Part shown: positions 1-6,607 of the stretch, piece after piece
Layout of the letters: each line of letters begins with the position of its first letter
Numbering within the stretch: position 1 is the stretch's first letter
Assembly: GCA_903870275.1 (NCBI GenBank)
Contig: CAIQCK010000029.1
Span: forward strand, 1 to 64,000
Length of the DNA: 64,000 nt
Reading direction: 5' to 3'
From: an uncultured bacterium
GTDB taxonomy: Bacteria; Verrucomicrobiota; Verrucomicrobiia; CAIQCK01
The notes under the pieces: model-generated
Seen by the model: only the letters and a program-made list of their open reading frames with translations
Told to the model about the DNA's origin: nothing
Database searches by the model: none
Translations under genes and position numbers: made by a program

Positions 1-1
1 G

Positions 2-328
2 CGTTGCGCGGCGGACAACATCGCGTGGGAGGCGGAGAAGGAACCGATCACGCCGTGGCAGGCGGAGTGGGACGACTTTTTCGACTCCATCCGCAACAAC
101 AAGCCGCACAACGAAGCCAAGCGGGCGGCGTTGACGAACCTGGCGGACATCATGGGCCGGGCGGCGGTCCACATGGGGCGCACCATCACGTGGGAGGAGG
201 CGATGAAGTCCGACTTCCGGTTCTGCCCGAACATAGACAGCCTCACCCACGACAGCGAGCCGCCGATCAAGGCCGACGCCGAGGGCCGCTATCCGGTGCC
301 GATCCCCGGCCAGTGGACGGAAATTTAA
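2..328 (+). CDS. Gfo/Idh/MocA-family oxidoreductase, C-terminal part (truncated by window edge)
   Basis: Only the last 108 codons are present; the reading frame is open to the left edge and ends with TAA. The encoded tail is nearly the same as the end of the next gene: both share RAAVHMGR, TWEEAMKSDF, DSEPP and the terminal PIPGQWTEI. The two are therefore tandem paralogues. This family usually has an N-terminal NAD(P)-binding Rossmann fold and a C-terminal substrate domain that oxidises sugars, inositols or related polyols. Only part of the second domain is visible, so substrate and export signal cannot be judged. Confidence 0.85.
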   Translation, partial: RCAADNIAWEAEKEPITPWQAEWDDFFDSIRNNKPHNEAKRAALTNLADIMGRAAVHMGRTITWEEAMKSDFRFCPNIDSLTHDSEPPIKADAEGRYPVPIPGQWTEI

Positions 329-333
329 CGCCG

Positions 334-1683
334 TTGAATTCCTCACAATCCATAGGCCGCGCGTCTCATGGATTGCGCGGCAAGAAGATCGCTGCCTCCG
401 CATTGGCGGGCGTGGCCATCCCGCCGGTGCATGCCGAGGGGGACAACACCATCCGGCTCGCGCTGATCGGCTGCGGCGGCCGCGGCAGCGGCGCGGTGGT
501 GGATGCGACGCAATCGCCTTATGGCCCGGTGAAGCTCTACGCGATGGCCGACTTGTTTGAAAAACGGCTCACGGCTTCTCACGGTGTCCTGAGCCAGAAG
601 CTGGGTGACTTGGTGGACGTGCCGCCGGACCGGCGGTTCGTCGGGTTCGATGCCTACAAGAAGGCGATTGATCTCCTTCGCCCCGGTGACGTCGCCATGC
701 TGACCGGCTACGCCGGTTTCCGGCCGGCGCAACTGGAATACGCCGTGGCCAAAGGCGTCAACGTCTTCATGGAGAAATCGTTTGCCACCGATCCGCCCGG
801 CGTGCGGCGCGTCATCAAGGCCGGCGAGGAAGCCGGAAAGAAGAACCTCAAGATCGCAGCCGGATTGATGGCCCGCCACGCCCCCAACCGGCAGGAACTT
901 ATCAAGCGCATTCGCGACGGCCAGCTTGGCGATATTCAATTCATCCGTGCCTTTCGAATGCAGCCTTGCGGGACGCTGCCTCCCCGGATGCCCGAGGTCA
1001 AGGATCTGCACTGGCAGATCAGCCACTTCACGCATTTCATCTGGGTCTCGGGCGGATTGTGGGCGGAGATGAACATCCACCAAGTGGACGAGATATGCTG
1101 GATCAAAGACGCCTGGCCTGTATCCGCGCACGGTGTGGGCGGTCGGGTTGCCGGCAGCAGGGACTGCGGGCAGAACTTCGATTCGCTTTCCGTCGAGTGG
1201 ACGTTCCCCGACGGAACCAAGGCGTATCAAGTCACCCGCTGGCTTCCCAAGTGTTACAGCGAATTCAACACGTATATCCACGGCACCCGATGCGCGGCCG
1301 TGTTCCCCTGGCTGAGCGGTCATCGCGACGACTTGACGCAAATCTACAAGGACCAGCGTTGTGCGCCGGACAATATCGCGTGGCGGGCCGACGAAGGGTT
1401 GTTTACCTACTATCAAGCTGAATGGAACGTTCTGCTCGATGCCATCCACAACAACAAGCCGCACAACGAAGCCAGGCGCGCGGCGATGAGCAATCTCGCT
1501 GACATCATGGGCCGGGCCGCCGTCCACATGGGCCGCGTCATTACGTGGGAGGAAGCGATGAAATCCGACTTCCGGCACTGCCCGGGCATTGACAACCTCA
1601 CGGATGATAGCGAACCGCCGCTCAAAGCCGACGCGGAAGGCCGCTATCCCGTGCCGATCCCCGGCCAGTGGACGGAAATTTGA
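334..1683 (+). CDS. Gfo/Idh/MocA-family oxidoreductase with degenerate Tat-like leader
   Basis: About 449 residues. The Rossmann motif IGCGGRGSG lies near residues 46-54 and VFMEKSFA, the EKP-type motif, near residue 150. The C-terminal domain ends like the preceding gene. No ATG precedes the conserved region in frame; TTG at 334, five bases after the previous stop, is the best start, without a clear Shine-Dalgarno. The leader still reads KKIAASALAGVAIPPVHA, typical of Tat-exported members, but the twin arginine is replaced by GRASHGLRG. Export may be lost, or the 5' end may have mutated. Predicted role is NAD(P)-dependent oxidation of a sugar or polyol; the substrate is unknown. Confidence 0.8.
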   Translation: MNSSQSIGRASHGLRGKKIAASALAGVAIPPVHAEGDNTIRLALIGCGGRGSGAVVDATQSPYGPVKLYAMADLFEKRLTASHGVLSQKLGDLVDVPPDRRFVGFDAYKKAIDLLRPGDVAMLTGYAGFRPAQLEYAVAKGVNVFMEKSFATDPPGVRRVIKAGEEAGKKNLKIAAGLMARHAPNRQELIKRIRDGQLGDIQFIRAFRMQPCGTLPPRMPEVKDLHWQISHFTHFIWVSGGLWAEMNIHQVDEICWIKDAWPVSAHGVGGRVAGSRDCGQNFDSLSVEWTFPDGTKAYQVTRWLPKCYSEFNTYIHGTRCAAVFPWLSGHRDDLTQIYKDQRCAPDNIAWRADEGLFTYYQAEWNVLLDAIHNNKPHNEARRAAMSNLADIMGRAAVHMGRVITWEEAMKSDFRHCPGIDNLTDDSEPPLKADAEGRYPVPIPGQWTEI

Positions 1684-1723
1684 TGCAACAGCAAACTGCC
1701 ACCAGCAAATTAGGAGAACTACC

Positions 1724-2722
1724 ATGAACAAAGTCAAAGTCGCCGTCATTGGTTTGGGTTGGTTTGGAGAGAAACATTGTGAGGCGCTGTCGGGCATCTC
1801 GCACGTCGAGCTTTACGCGCTCTGCGATTGCGCCGAGCCGCGGCTGAAGGAGGTCGCGAAGACCTTCGGCGTCACGAAGACCTACACCGACTACAACAAA
1901 CTGCTCGCCGATCCCAACGTGGACATGGTGAACGTCGTGACGATGTGGGACCAGCACGTCGCGCCAACCGTCGCGGCCTTGAAGGCCGGCAAACACGTGT
2001 TCCTGGAAAAGCCGATGGCCTCGTCCGTTGCCGACTGCGAAACGATCGTAAAGGCAACCAAGGCGACGTCGAAGTTCTTCACGGTGGGCCATATCTGCCG
2101 GTTCAACCCGCGCTATGCCGCCGCCAAGGCCGCCATCGCCGAGGGCAAGATAGGCAAGATCGTCTCGATGTACGCGCGGCGAAACATCCCTGCCTTTGTT
2201 GGCGCCTCCGTGCTGCCGAAAATCGGCCCCATCATCGGCGACGGCGTCCACGACACCGATCTGATGCTGTGGTATTCCGGCGCGAAGATCGTGTCGGCCT
2301 ACGCGCAGACCGTCAATGTTCGCAAGTTCAAGAACCCCGACCTCGGCTGGACGATGTATCGCTTCGACAGCGGCGCGGTCGGCGTGCTGGAGGACACATG
2401 GTTCCTGCCCGACACGACGGCGTTCCAGATTGACGAGCGGATGGAGATCATCGGCACGGAAGGTTCCGTCCACGTCCACGAGACGTATCCTAATTTCTCC
2501 GTCTGCGACAAGACCGGCTGGCACTCGCCCGACACAACTTATTGGCCGATGCTGCACGGTGTGAGGGCCGGCGCGTTGCGCGAGGAGCTAAACTACTTCT
2601 CCACCTGCGTTCTCGAAGGCCGCAAGCCCACCGTCATCACGGCAGAAGAATCAGCCGCCGCGGTGCGCGCGTGCCTCGCGGCGGAGAAATCGGCCGCCAC
2701 CGGCAAGCTTGTGAAGCTGTGA
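1724..2722 (+). CDS. Gfo/Idh/MocA-family NAD(P)-dependent oxidoreductase, cytoplasmic type
   Basis: 332 residues. ATG at 1724 is chosen because TAGGAG lies 8-13 bases upstream and the protein then begins with the Rossmann strand MNKVKVAVIGLGWFG (glycines 10, 12, 15). The family EKP motif is at 95-97 (FLEKPMAS), and a catalytic-type H176 sits in DGVHDTD. There is no signal peptide, unlike the paralogues on either side, so this member probably acts in the cytoplasm. It follows gene 334-1683 by about 40 bases and is likely co-transcribed. The family is secure; the substrate (inositol, sugar or sugar derivative) is not known. Confidence 0.9.
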   Translation: MNKVKVAVIGLGWFGEKHCEALSGISHVELYALCDCAEPRLKEVAKTFGVTKTYTDYNKLLADPNVDMVNVVTMWDQHVAPTVAALKAGKHVFLEKPMASSVADCETIVKATKATSKFFTVGHICRFNPRYAAAKAAIAEGKIGKIVSMYARRNIPAFVGASVLPKIGPIIGDGVHDTDLMLWYSGAKIVSAYAQTVNVRKFKNPDLGWTMYRFDSGAVGVLEDTWFLPDTTAFQIDERMEIIGTEGSVHVHETYPNFSVCDKTGWHSPDTTYWPMLHGVRAGALREELNYFSTCVLEGRKPTVITAEESAAAVRACLAAEKSAATGKLVKL

Positions 2723-2728
2723 ATAATT

Positions 2729-2770
2729 GGTGATTGGTAACTGGTAATTAGTGACTGGTGATTGGCAACC
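2729..2770 (+). repeat. Left repeat block of the IVP-gene unit (three 14-nt units)
   Basis: Three consecutive 14-base units: GGTGATTGGTAACT, GGTAATTAGTGACT and GGTGATTGGCAACC, each made of two GGTRAYT-like heptamers. The first unit is the exact reverse complement of the unit repeated downstream at 3251-3356, so the four-helix-bundle gene between them sits inside inverted repeat arrays. Confidence 0.9.
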
Positions 2771-2782
2771 GGAATCGGACAA

Positions 2783-3235
2783 ATGGAAGTGGCTGCGAAA
2801 ACATATAAGAGCTTCGAGGAACTGGAAGTTTACAAGGTCGCCAGAGATTTCCGAAAGAAGATGTATGCGGTGGCGAAGCAGTTGCCGGAGATTGAGAAAT
2901 ACGGCCTCGCGAGCCAGATCCGGCGGGCCGCTGTGTCAGTTACCAACAACATCGCCGAGGGCCACGGGCGCTATCATTACCTCGACAACATCCGATTCCT
3001 GTTCCAGTCGCGCGGTTCCTTGGCGGAACTGATGGATGATTTGAATGCATGCCTTGACGAAGCATATCTGCCGCCAGCCAAAGTCGAGAGTTTGAAGGCT
3101 GAAGGTTTTTCGGTTTTCAGGCTCATTAACGGATACATCCGCTACCTGCGCGATCAGAAAGCCGGCGCCAGCTTGCAAATCCATGAATCATCGCCGCCTT
3201 ATGGTGCTGAAATTCCCGACGAACTTTCCGTCTGA
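2783..3235 (+). CDS. Four-helix-bundle protein of the 23S rRNA intervening-sequence (S23/IVP) family
   Basis: 150 residues from ATG 2783; a TTG at 2762 is also possible but lies inside the repeat block. Typical family features are FEELEVYKVARDF near the start, then ASQIRRAAVSVTNNIAEGHGR around residues 47-67 and the RGSLAEL helix. The family forms small helical bundles. It was first noticed in intervening sequences inserted into 23S rRNA genes, but most copies are free-standing and of unknown function. The gene is enclosed by inverted arrays of a 14-base repeat on both sides and is unrelated to the flanking metabolic genes. This suggests an inserted unit rather than an operon member. Confidence 0.85.
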   Translation: MEVAAKTYKSFEELEVYKVARDFRKKMYAVAKQLPEIEKYGLASQIRRAAVSVTNNIAEGHGRYHYLDNIRFLFQSRGSLAELMDDLNACLDEAYLPPAKVESLKAEGFSVFRLINGYIRYLRDQKAGASLQIHESSPPYGAEIPDELSV

Positions 3236-3250
3236 TCATCTGCCAGCCAC

Positions 3251-3356
3251 TAGTTACTGATTACCAATCACCAGTTACCAATCACCAGTTACCAATCACC
3301 AGTTACCAATCACCAGTTACCAATCACCAGTTACCAATTACCAGTTACCAATTACC
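3251..3356 (+). repeat. Right repeat array of the IVP-gene unit (about seven 14-nt units)
   Basis: After a degenerate start, AGTTACCAATCACC is repeated four times without interruption (3273-3328), followed by two variant units ending AATTACC (3329-3356). No spacers separate the units, so this is not a CRISPR. The unit is the reverse complement of the first unit at 2729. The array stops four bases before the ATG of the next gene, so the next gene's ribosome-binding region is made of repeat sequence. Confidence 0.95.
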
Positions 3357-3360
3357 TCCC

Positions 3361-3705
3361 ATGAAACAATTCCACCACCTCGGATTGCCCACCGATGACA
3401 AACAACCCGGCGAAACCTACGTGCCCGCCAGCAAAGTGTGGGTCACCGACCCGCTCAAACACAAATACAAGGTCGAGTTCCTGCGCTTTGAGCCGGACTC
3501 GCCGGTCAAGGGCGTCGTGCGCGATCTGCCGCACTTCGCGTTTCGCGTGGACAGCATCAAGGCCGCGATCGCAGGCGAGAAGGTAGTGCTCGGCCCGTTC
3601 GAGGCGATGCCGGGCCTGACCGTCGTGTTCATTGAGAAAGACGGCGCCGTGTATGAATACATGGAGTTCGCCGCCCAACCCAACGCCACCTCGTGGGGCA
3701 AATAA
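3361..3705 (+). CDS. VOC (glyoxalase/bleomycin-resistance) superfamily-like protein
   Basis: 114 residues starting FHHLGLPT and containing HFAFRVDSI (about 58-66) and YEYMEF near the end. These match the metal-ligand positions of vicinal-oxygen-chelate folds: the His of HLG, the His of HFAF and the terminal Glu. Such proteins are lyases, isomerases or dioxygenases on small molecules. The start codon directly follows the 14-base repeat array and no normal Shine-Dalgarno remains, so expression may depend on translational coupling or be weak. The gene lies 17 bases before the M24 gene, in the same direction. The family call is moderately sure; function is open. Confidence 0.7.
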   Translation: MKQFHHLGLPTDDKQPGETYVPASKVWVTDPLKHKYKVEFLRFEPDSPVKGVVRDLPHFAFRVDSIKAAIAGEKVVLGPFEAMPGLTVVFIEKDGAVYEYMEFAAQPNATSWGK

Positions 3706-3722
3706 TCCACCAAGAGACACAA

Positions 3723-4889
3723 ATGAGACTAAAACCATTGCCTTCAACCGAATACGCCGGCCGCATCGCGCGGCTCCAGGCCGAACTGAAAAAGAGCGGG
3801 CTTGATTGCCTCGTCGGCTACAGCAGCGAGAGCGAGACCGGCACCACGCGCTACCTCGCCGGCTTCTGGCCGTTCTTCGATTTCTCGGGCATCATCGTTC
3901 CCGCCGAGGGCAAGGCGGTGCTCATCACCGGCGGCCCGGAATCGTTCGAGTTCGCGAAGAAGTTTTCCAACGCGCCGGAGATTCGCATCAACCAGCTCTT
4001 CGTCGAGACCAGCGCGCCGGAGTGGGTGCCGAAGGTCGAGGGCGAGAGTTTCAAGACGCTGCTGCCGCGCGCATGCGGCGGCACGCCGAAGCGCATCGGC
4101 GTCGCCAACTGGAACATATTCCCGCACCCGATCTGGGAGGACCTGCGGGCCGCCGCGCCGCGCGCGGAGTTCGTGCCGGCGGATGATCTCATCCTGCGCG
4201 TGCAAATGATCAAGACCGACGCGGAGATTCCCTACATCGCCGAGGCGTATCGCATTACCGAGGAGGCGATGAAGGCCGCGTTGCGCGCCGCCAAACCCGG
4301 CAAGCGCGAGTGGGAACTCGAAGCCGTCGCGCGGTCGAAGATGGTGCTCGCCGGCGCCGAGGGCATGAGTTACCCCGCGTGGGTTTGCTCCGGCCCGACG
4401 ACACCGTTAAGCCTCTGCCGCTCGACCGACCGCGCCATCAAGACGGGCGATCTGGTGCAGTTCACGTTCGGCGCGAAATACATGGGCTACTGCGGCAACA
4501 TGTGCCGCCCGTTCGCCGTCGGCCGGATGCCGATGGCGGCGCGCAAGCTCGCCGAGGCCGCGCTGGAAGCGATGAACTACGCCATCGCCACCATCCGTCC
4601 CGGCGTGCGCGGTTGCGACATGTTCGACGGCTACCACAAGATTCTGTCGCGCTACGGCTACGAGAACTTCACGCTCTACGGCCCGGCCCACGGCACGGGC
4701 AGCTCGGAGGTCGAGGGACTGTGGCTTTCCAAGAGCGCCAACTTCGTCATCCAGCCCAACATGCTCTTCAACGTGGACATCTGGCTCAGCGACGGCCAAT
4801 ACGGCATGCGCTACGAGGATGGCGTGCTCGTGACCAAGACCGGCCTGCGCGAATTGAACAGCTTCCGGCGCGAAGTAATCGTATTGTAG
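3723..4889 (+). CDS. M24-family (creatinase/Xaa-Pro aminopeptidase-like) protein lacking most metal ligands
   Basis: 388 residues with the usual N-terminal creatinase domain (1-160) and a C-terminal pita-bread domain. True M24 peptidases bind two metals through Asp-Asp-His-Glu-Glu. Here the first two positions are Thr248 (VQFTFG) and Asn259 (GYCGNMCR), and the fourth is Asp352. Only His323 (PAHGTG) and Glu365 (RYEDG) are kept. That pattern fits metal-free creatinase-like hydrolases or a pseudoenzyme better than an aminopeptidase. ATG 3723 is used. The M20 hydrolase follows in the same direction, so the pair may hydrolyse an amide-containing small molecule; that is an inference. Confidence 0.85.
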   Translation: MRLKPLPSTEYAGRIARLQAELKKSGLDCLVGYSSESETGTTRYLAGFWPFFDFSGIIVPAEGKAVLITGGPESFEFAKKFSNAPEIRINQLFVETSAPEWVPKVEGESFKTLLPRACGGTPKRIGVANWNIFPHPIWEDLRAAAPRAEFVPADDLILRVQMIKTDAEIPYIAEAYRITEEAMKAALRAAKPGKREWELEAVARSKMVLAGAEGMSYPAWVCSGPTTPLSLCRSTDRAIKTGDLVQFTFGAKYMGYCGNMCRPFAVGRMPMAARKLAEAALEAMNYAIATIRPGVRGCDMFDGYHKILSRYGYENFTLYGPAHGTGSSEVEGLWLSKSANFVIQPNMLFNVDIWLSDGQYGMRYEDGVLVTKTGLRELNSFRREVIVL

Positions 4890-4898
4890 CCGCTACGT

Positions 4899-4960
4899 AG
4901 TCGCGTCACTCCGTGACGCGGTCATCATCAAATACAAACGCGTCATGGAATGACGCGACT
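4899..4960. repeat. REP-like palindromic element
   Basis: Outer arms AGTCGCGTCA (4899-4908) and TGACGCGACT (4951-4960) are perfect reverse complements. An inner pair, TGACGCG (4914-4920) and CGCGTCA (4940-4946), nests within them. The element lies between the M24 stop and the M20 start, and an upstream ATG of the M20 frame (4950) falls inside it. Confidence 0.85.
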
Positions 4961-4964
4961 GCTT

Positions 4965-6266
4965 ATGAACGCCATCACTACCTCCGTGATTCGCAAGGCG
5001 GTGAACCGTCATGCGGACGAGATTGTCGCGTGGACGAAACAGTTCGTCCGCTTTCCCAGCGAGAACCGCCCGCCCGACGGCAACGAAGCCGCAGCGCAGC
5101 AATGGATCGCCGCCGAATGCCGGAAGCGGAAGTGGAAAGTGGACGTCTTCTCGCCGCTCGCCGTGCGCGGCGTCCGCAAACATCCGTCGTGGCTCGAAGG
5201 CCGTAACTACCCGAAGGGCCGCGACAATGTCGTCGCGCGCTGGCGTGGCGCTGGCAAAGGACAATCCCTCCTCCTCAGCGGCCACTGCGATGTTGCGCCG
5301 TTCGAGCCGGACAACTGGAAAGTCTGCCGCCCCTACAAACCCGTCGTGAAAAACGGCCGGCTCTACGGACGCGGCTCCGCCGACATGAAAGGCGGCCTCG
5401 CGGCGATGTTCTGGGCGATGCGCATCCTGCAAGAGCTTGGCTTCCGTCCCGCGGGCGACATTTTGTTTGAGAGCCTCGTGGACGAGGAATTTGCCGGCGG
5501 CAACGGCACACTCGCCGCGCGCTTGCGCGGCCACAATGCCGGTCTCGCCATCGTCAGCGAGCCGACGCGGATGGAAGTCTGCCCCGCGTGCCTCGGCGCG
5601 TTCCTCGGTGACCTGACGCTCACCGGCAAGGGCGGCATGGCCTTCATGGGCAAGGCCATCGCCAACCCCATGAACGGCGCCGCGCGCGCCATCGAATTGT
5701 TTCAGGAATGGCAGACGCAGTGGCGCGCCCAAAACAAGCACGCGCTCTTCACCGCGCCCGGCAAACAGCTCAATGTGCTGCCGTGGCACGTCACGACCGA
5801 CAAGGCCGGCGAGTTCACCCAGATGGGCACGCCGCTCATCGCCAAGATCGCGTGGATTGTCTGGTGCCATCCCGGCATGACCGAGCCGGAGTTTTACCGG
5901 CGCTTCCGCGCGTTTTGGGAAAAGTGTGCCGCGACGGACCCGGCGCTGCAACCGTTCGAGCTGGCGCTGGAGCGCGCCTACCACTACGTGAAACCTTGGG
6001 AGACGCCGACCGGCGGCGCGGCCATGAAGTCCATCGTTTCAGCTTTCGAGAGTTATCGCGGCGACAAACCCGGCATCGGCGGCGCGGCCTTCTCGTGCGA
6101 CCTAGGTGTCTATGGCGAAACCGGCAAGATGCCCGCGATCCTGCTCGGCCCGCGCGGCGATCATCTCCATGCCCCCGACGAATGGGTCGAAATCCAGGAT
6201 CTGCTCGACCTCACCGGCATTTACGCGACGCTGGCGGCGGAGTGGTGCGGCGGAACGGCGAAATAA
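4965..6266 (+). CDS. M20-family metallohydrolase (ArgE/DapE/ACY1-like)
   Basis: 433 residues. The zinc site is recognisable: SGHCDVAP (H107, D109), GRGSADMKGG with the bridging D140, the catalytic/metal pair DEE at 173-175, a later SEPTR motif, and a terminal DHLHAPDEW supplying the last His. A lid/dimerisation domain lies between about 200 and 330. Family members cleave N-acyl or peptide bonds of small molecules (N-acetylornithine, succinyl-diaminopimelate, carnosine and others). ATG 4965 is preferred because the earlier ATG at 4950 lies in a palindromic repeat. No signal peptide, so it is cytoplasmic. The specific substrate cannot be read from sequence. Confidence 0.9.
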   Translation: MNAITTSVIRKAVNRHADEIVAWTKQFVRFPSENRPPDGNEAAAQQWIAAECRKRKWKVDVFSPLAVRGVRKHPSWLEGRNYPKGRDNVVARWRGAGKGQSLLLSGHCDVAPFEPDNWKVCRPYKPVVKNGRLYGRGSADMKGGLAAMFWAMRILQELGFRPAGDILFESLVDEEFAGGNGTLAARLRGHNAGLAIVSEPTRMEVCPACLGAFLGDLTLTGKGGMAFMGKAIANPMNGAARAIELFQEWQTQWRAQNKHALFTAPGKQLNVLPWHVTTDKAGEFTQMGTPLIAKIAWIVWCHPGMTEPEFYRRFRAFWEKCAATDPALQPFELALERAYHYVKPWETPTGGAAMKSIVSAFESYRGDKPGIGGAAFSCDLGVYGETGKMPAILLGPRGDHLHAPDEWVEIQDLLDLTGIYATLAAEWCGGTAK

Positions 6267-6343
6267 ACCCGGATTCCCCGGATGAACTTTACAAGCGGGA
6301 GTTAGTGACTTGCAATGGAGCCGCATAAACAAGGGCTTTCCTT

Positions 6344-6523
6344 CCACCGGAAGCGAACTCCGCCATCGTCGAAAAGAGGCACAAAGAATTGGGTGGCATC
6401 ATCACGGTTTTTCACAAGCCCGGTTGCGGCCACCATCCGCACGGTTTGGAAGACCCCGCGCCTCTTGTCGAACTGATCCAGACTTGCACCACCCAATGGG
6501 ACATCGAGAACTGCAAACAATAA
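6344..6523 (+). pseudogene. C-terminal remnant of an alpha/beta-hydrolase (esterase) gene
   Basis: In one frame this stretch reads NSAIVEKRHKELGGIITV then HKPGCGHHPHGLEDP and ends in TAA after DIENCKQ. This is the characteristic C-terminus of secreted alpha/beta-hydrolases, where GHHPHGLEDP carries the catalytic His. No nucleophile elbow or start codon exists upstream; the preceding 80 bases after the M20 stop show no homologous coding. It is a 5'-truncated relic about 60 codons long. The homology is recognised by eye from the motif only. Confidence 0.65.
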
Positions 6524-6607
6524 TGGCCGCACTTGGATAATATCCGATGGCCTTTATCGGTCATCATCGCCGCAGGTTTTCACCCAAGATAGCGAGAGTT
6601 AAAAACC

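Noticed and set aside
3251-3356. CRISPR-like regular array
   Set aside because: Units of 14 bases follow directly with no spacers and no cas genes; it is a tandem repeat.
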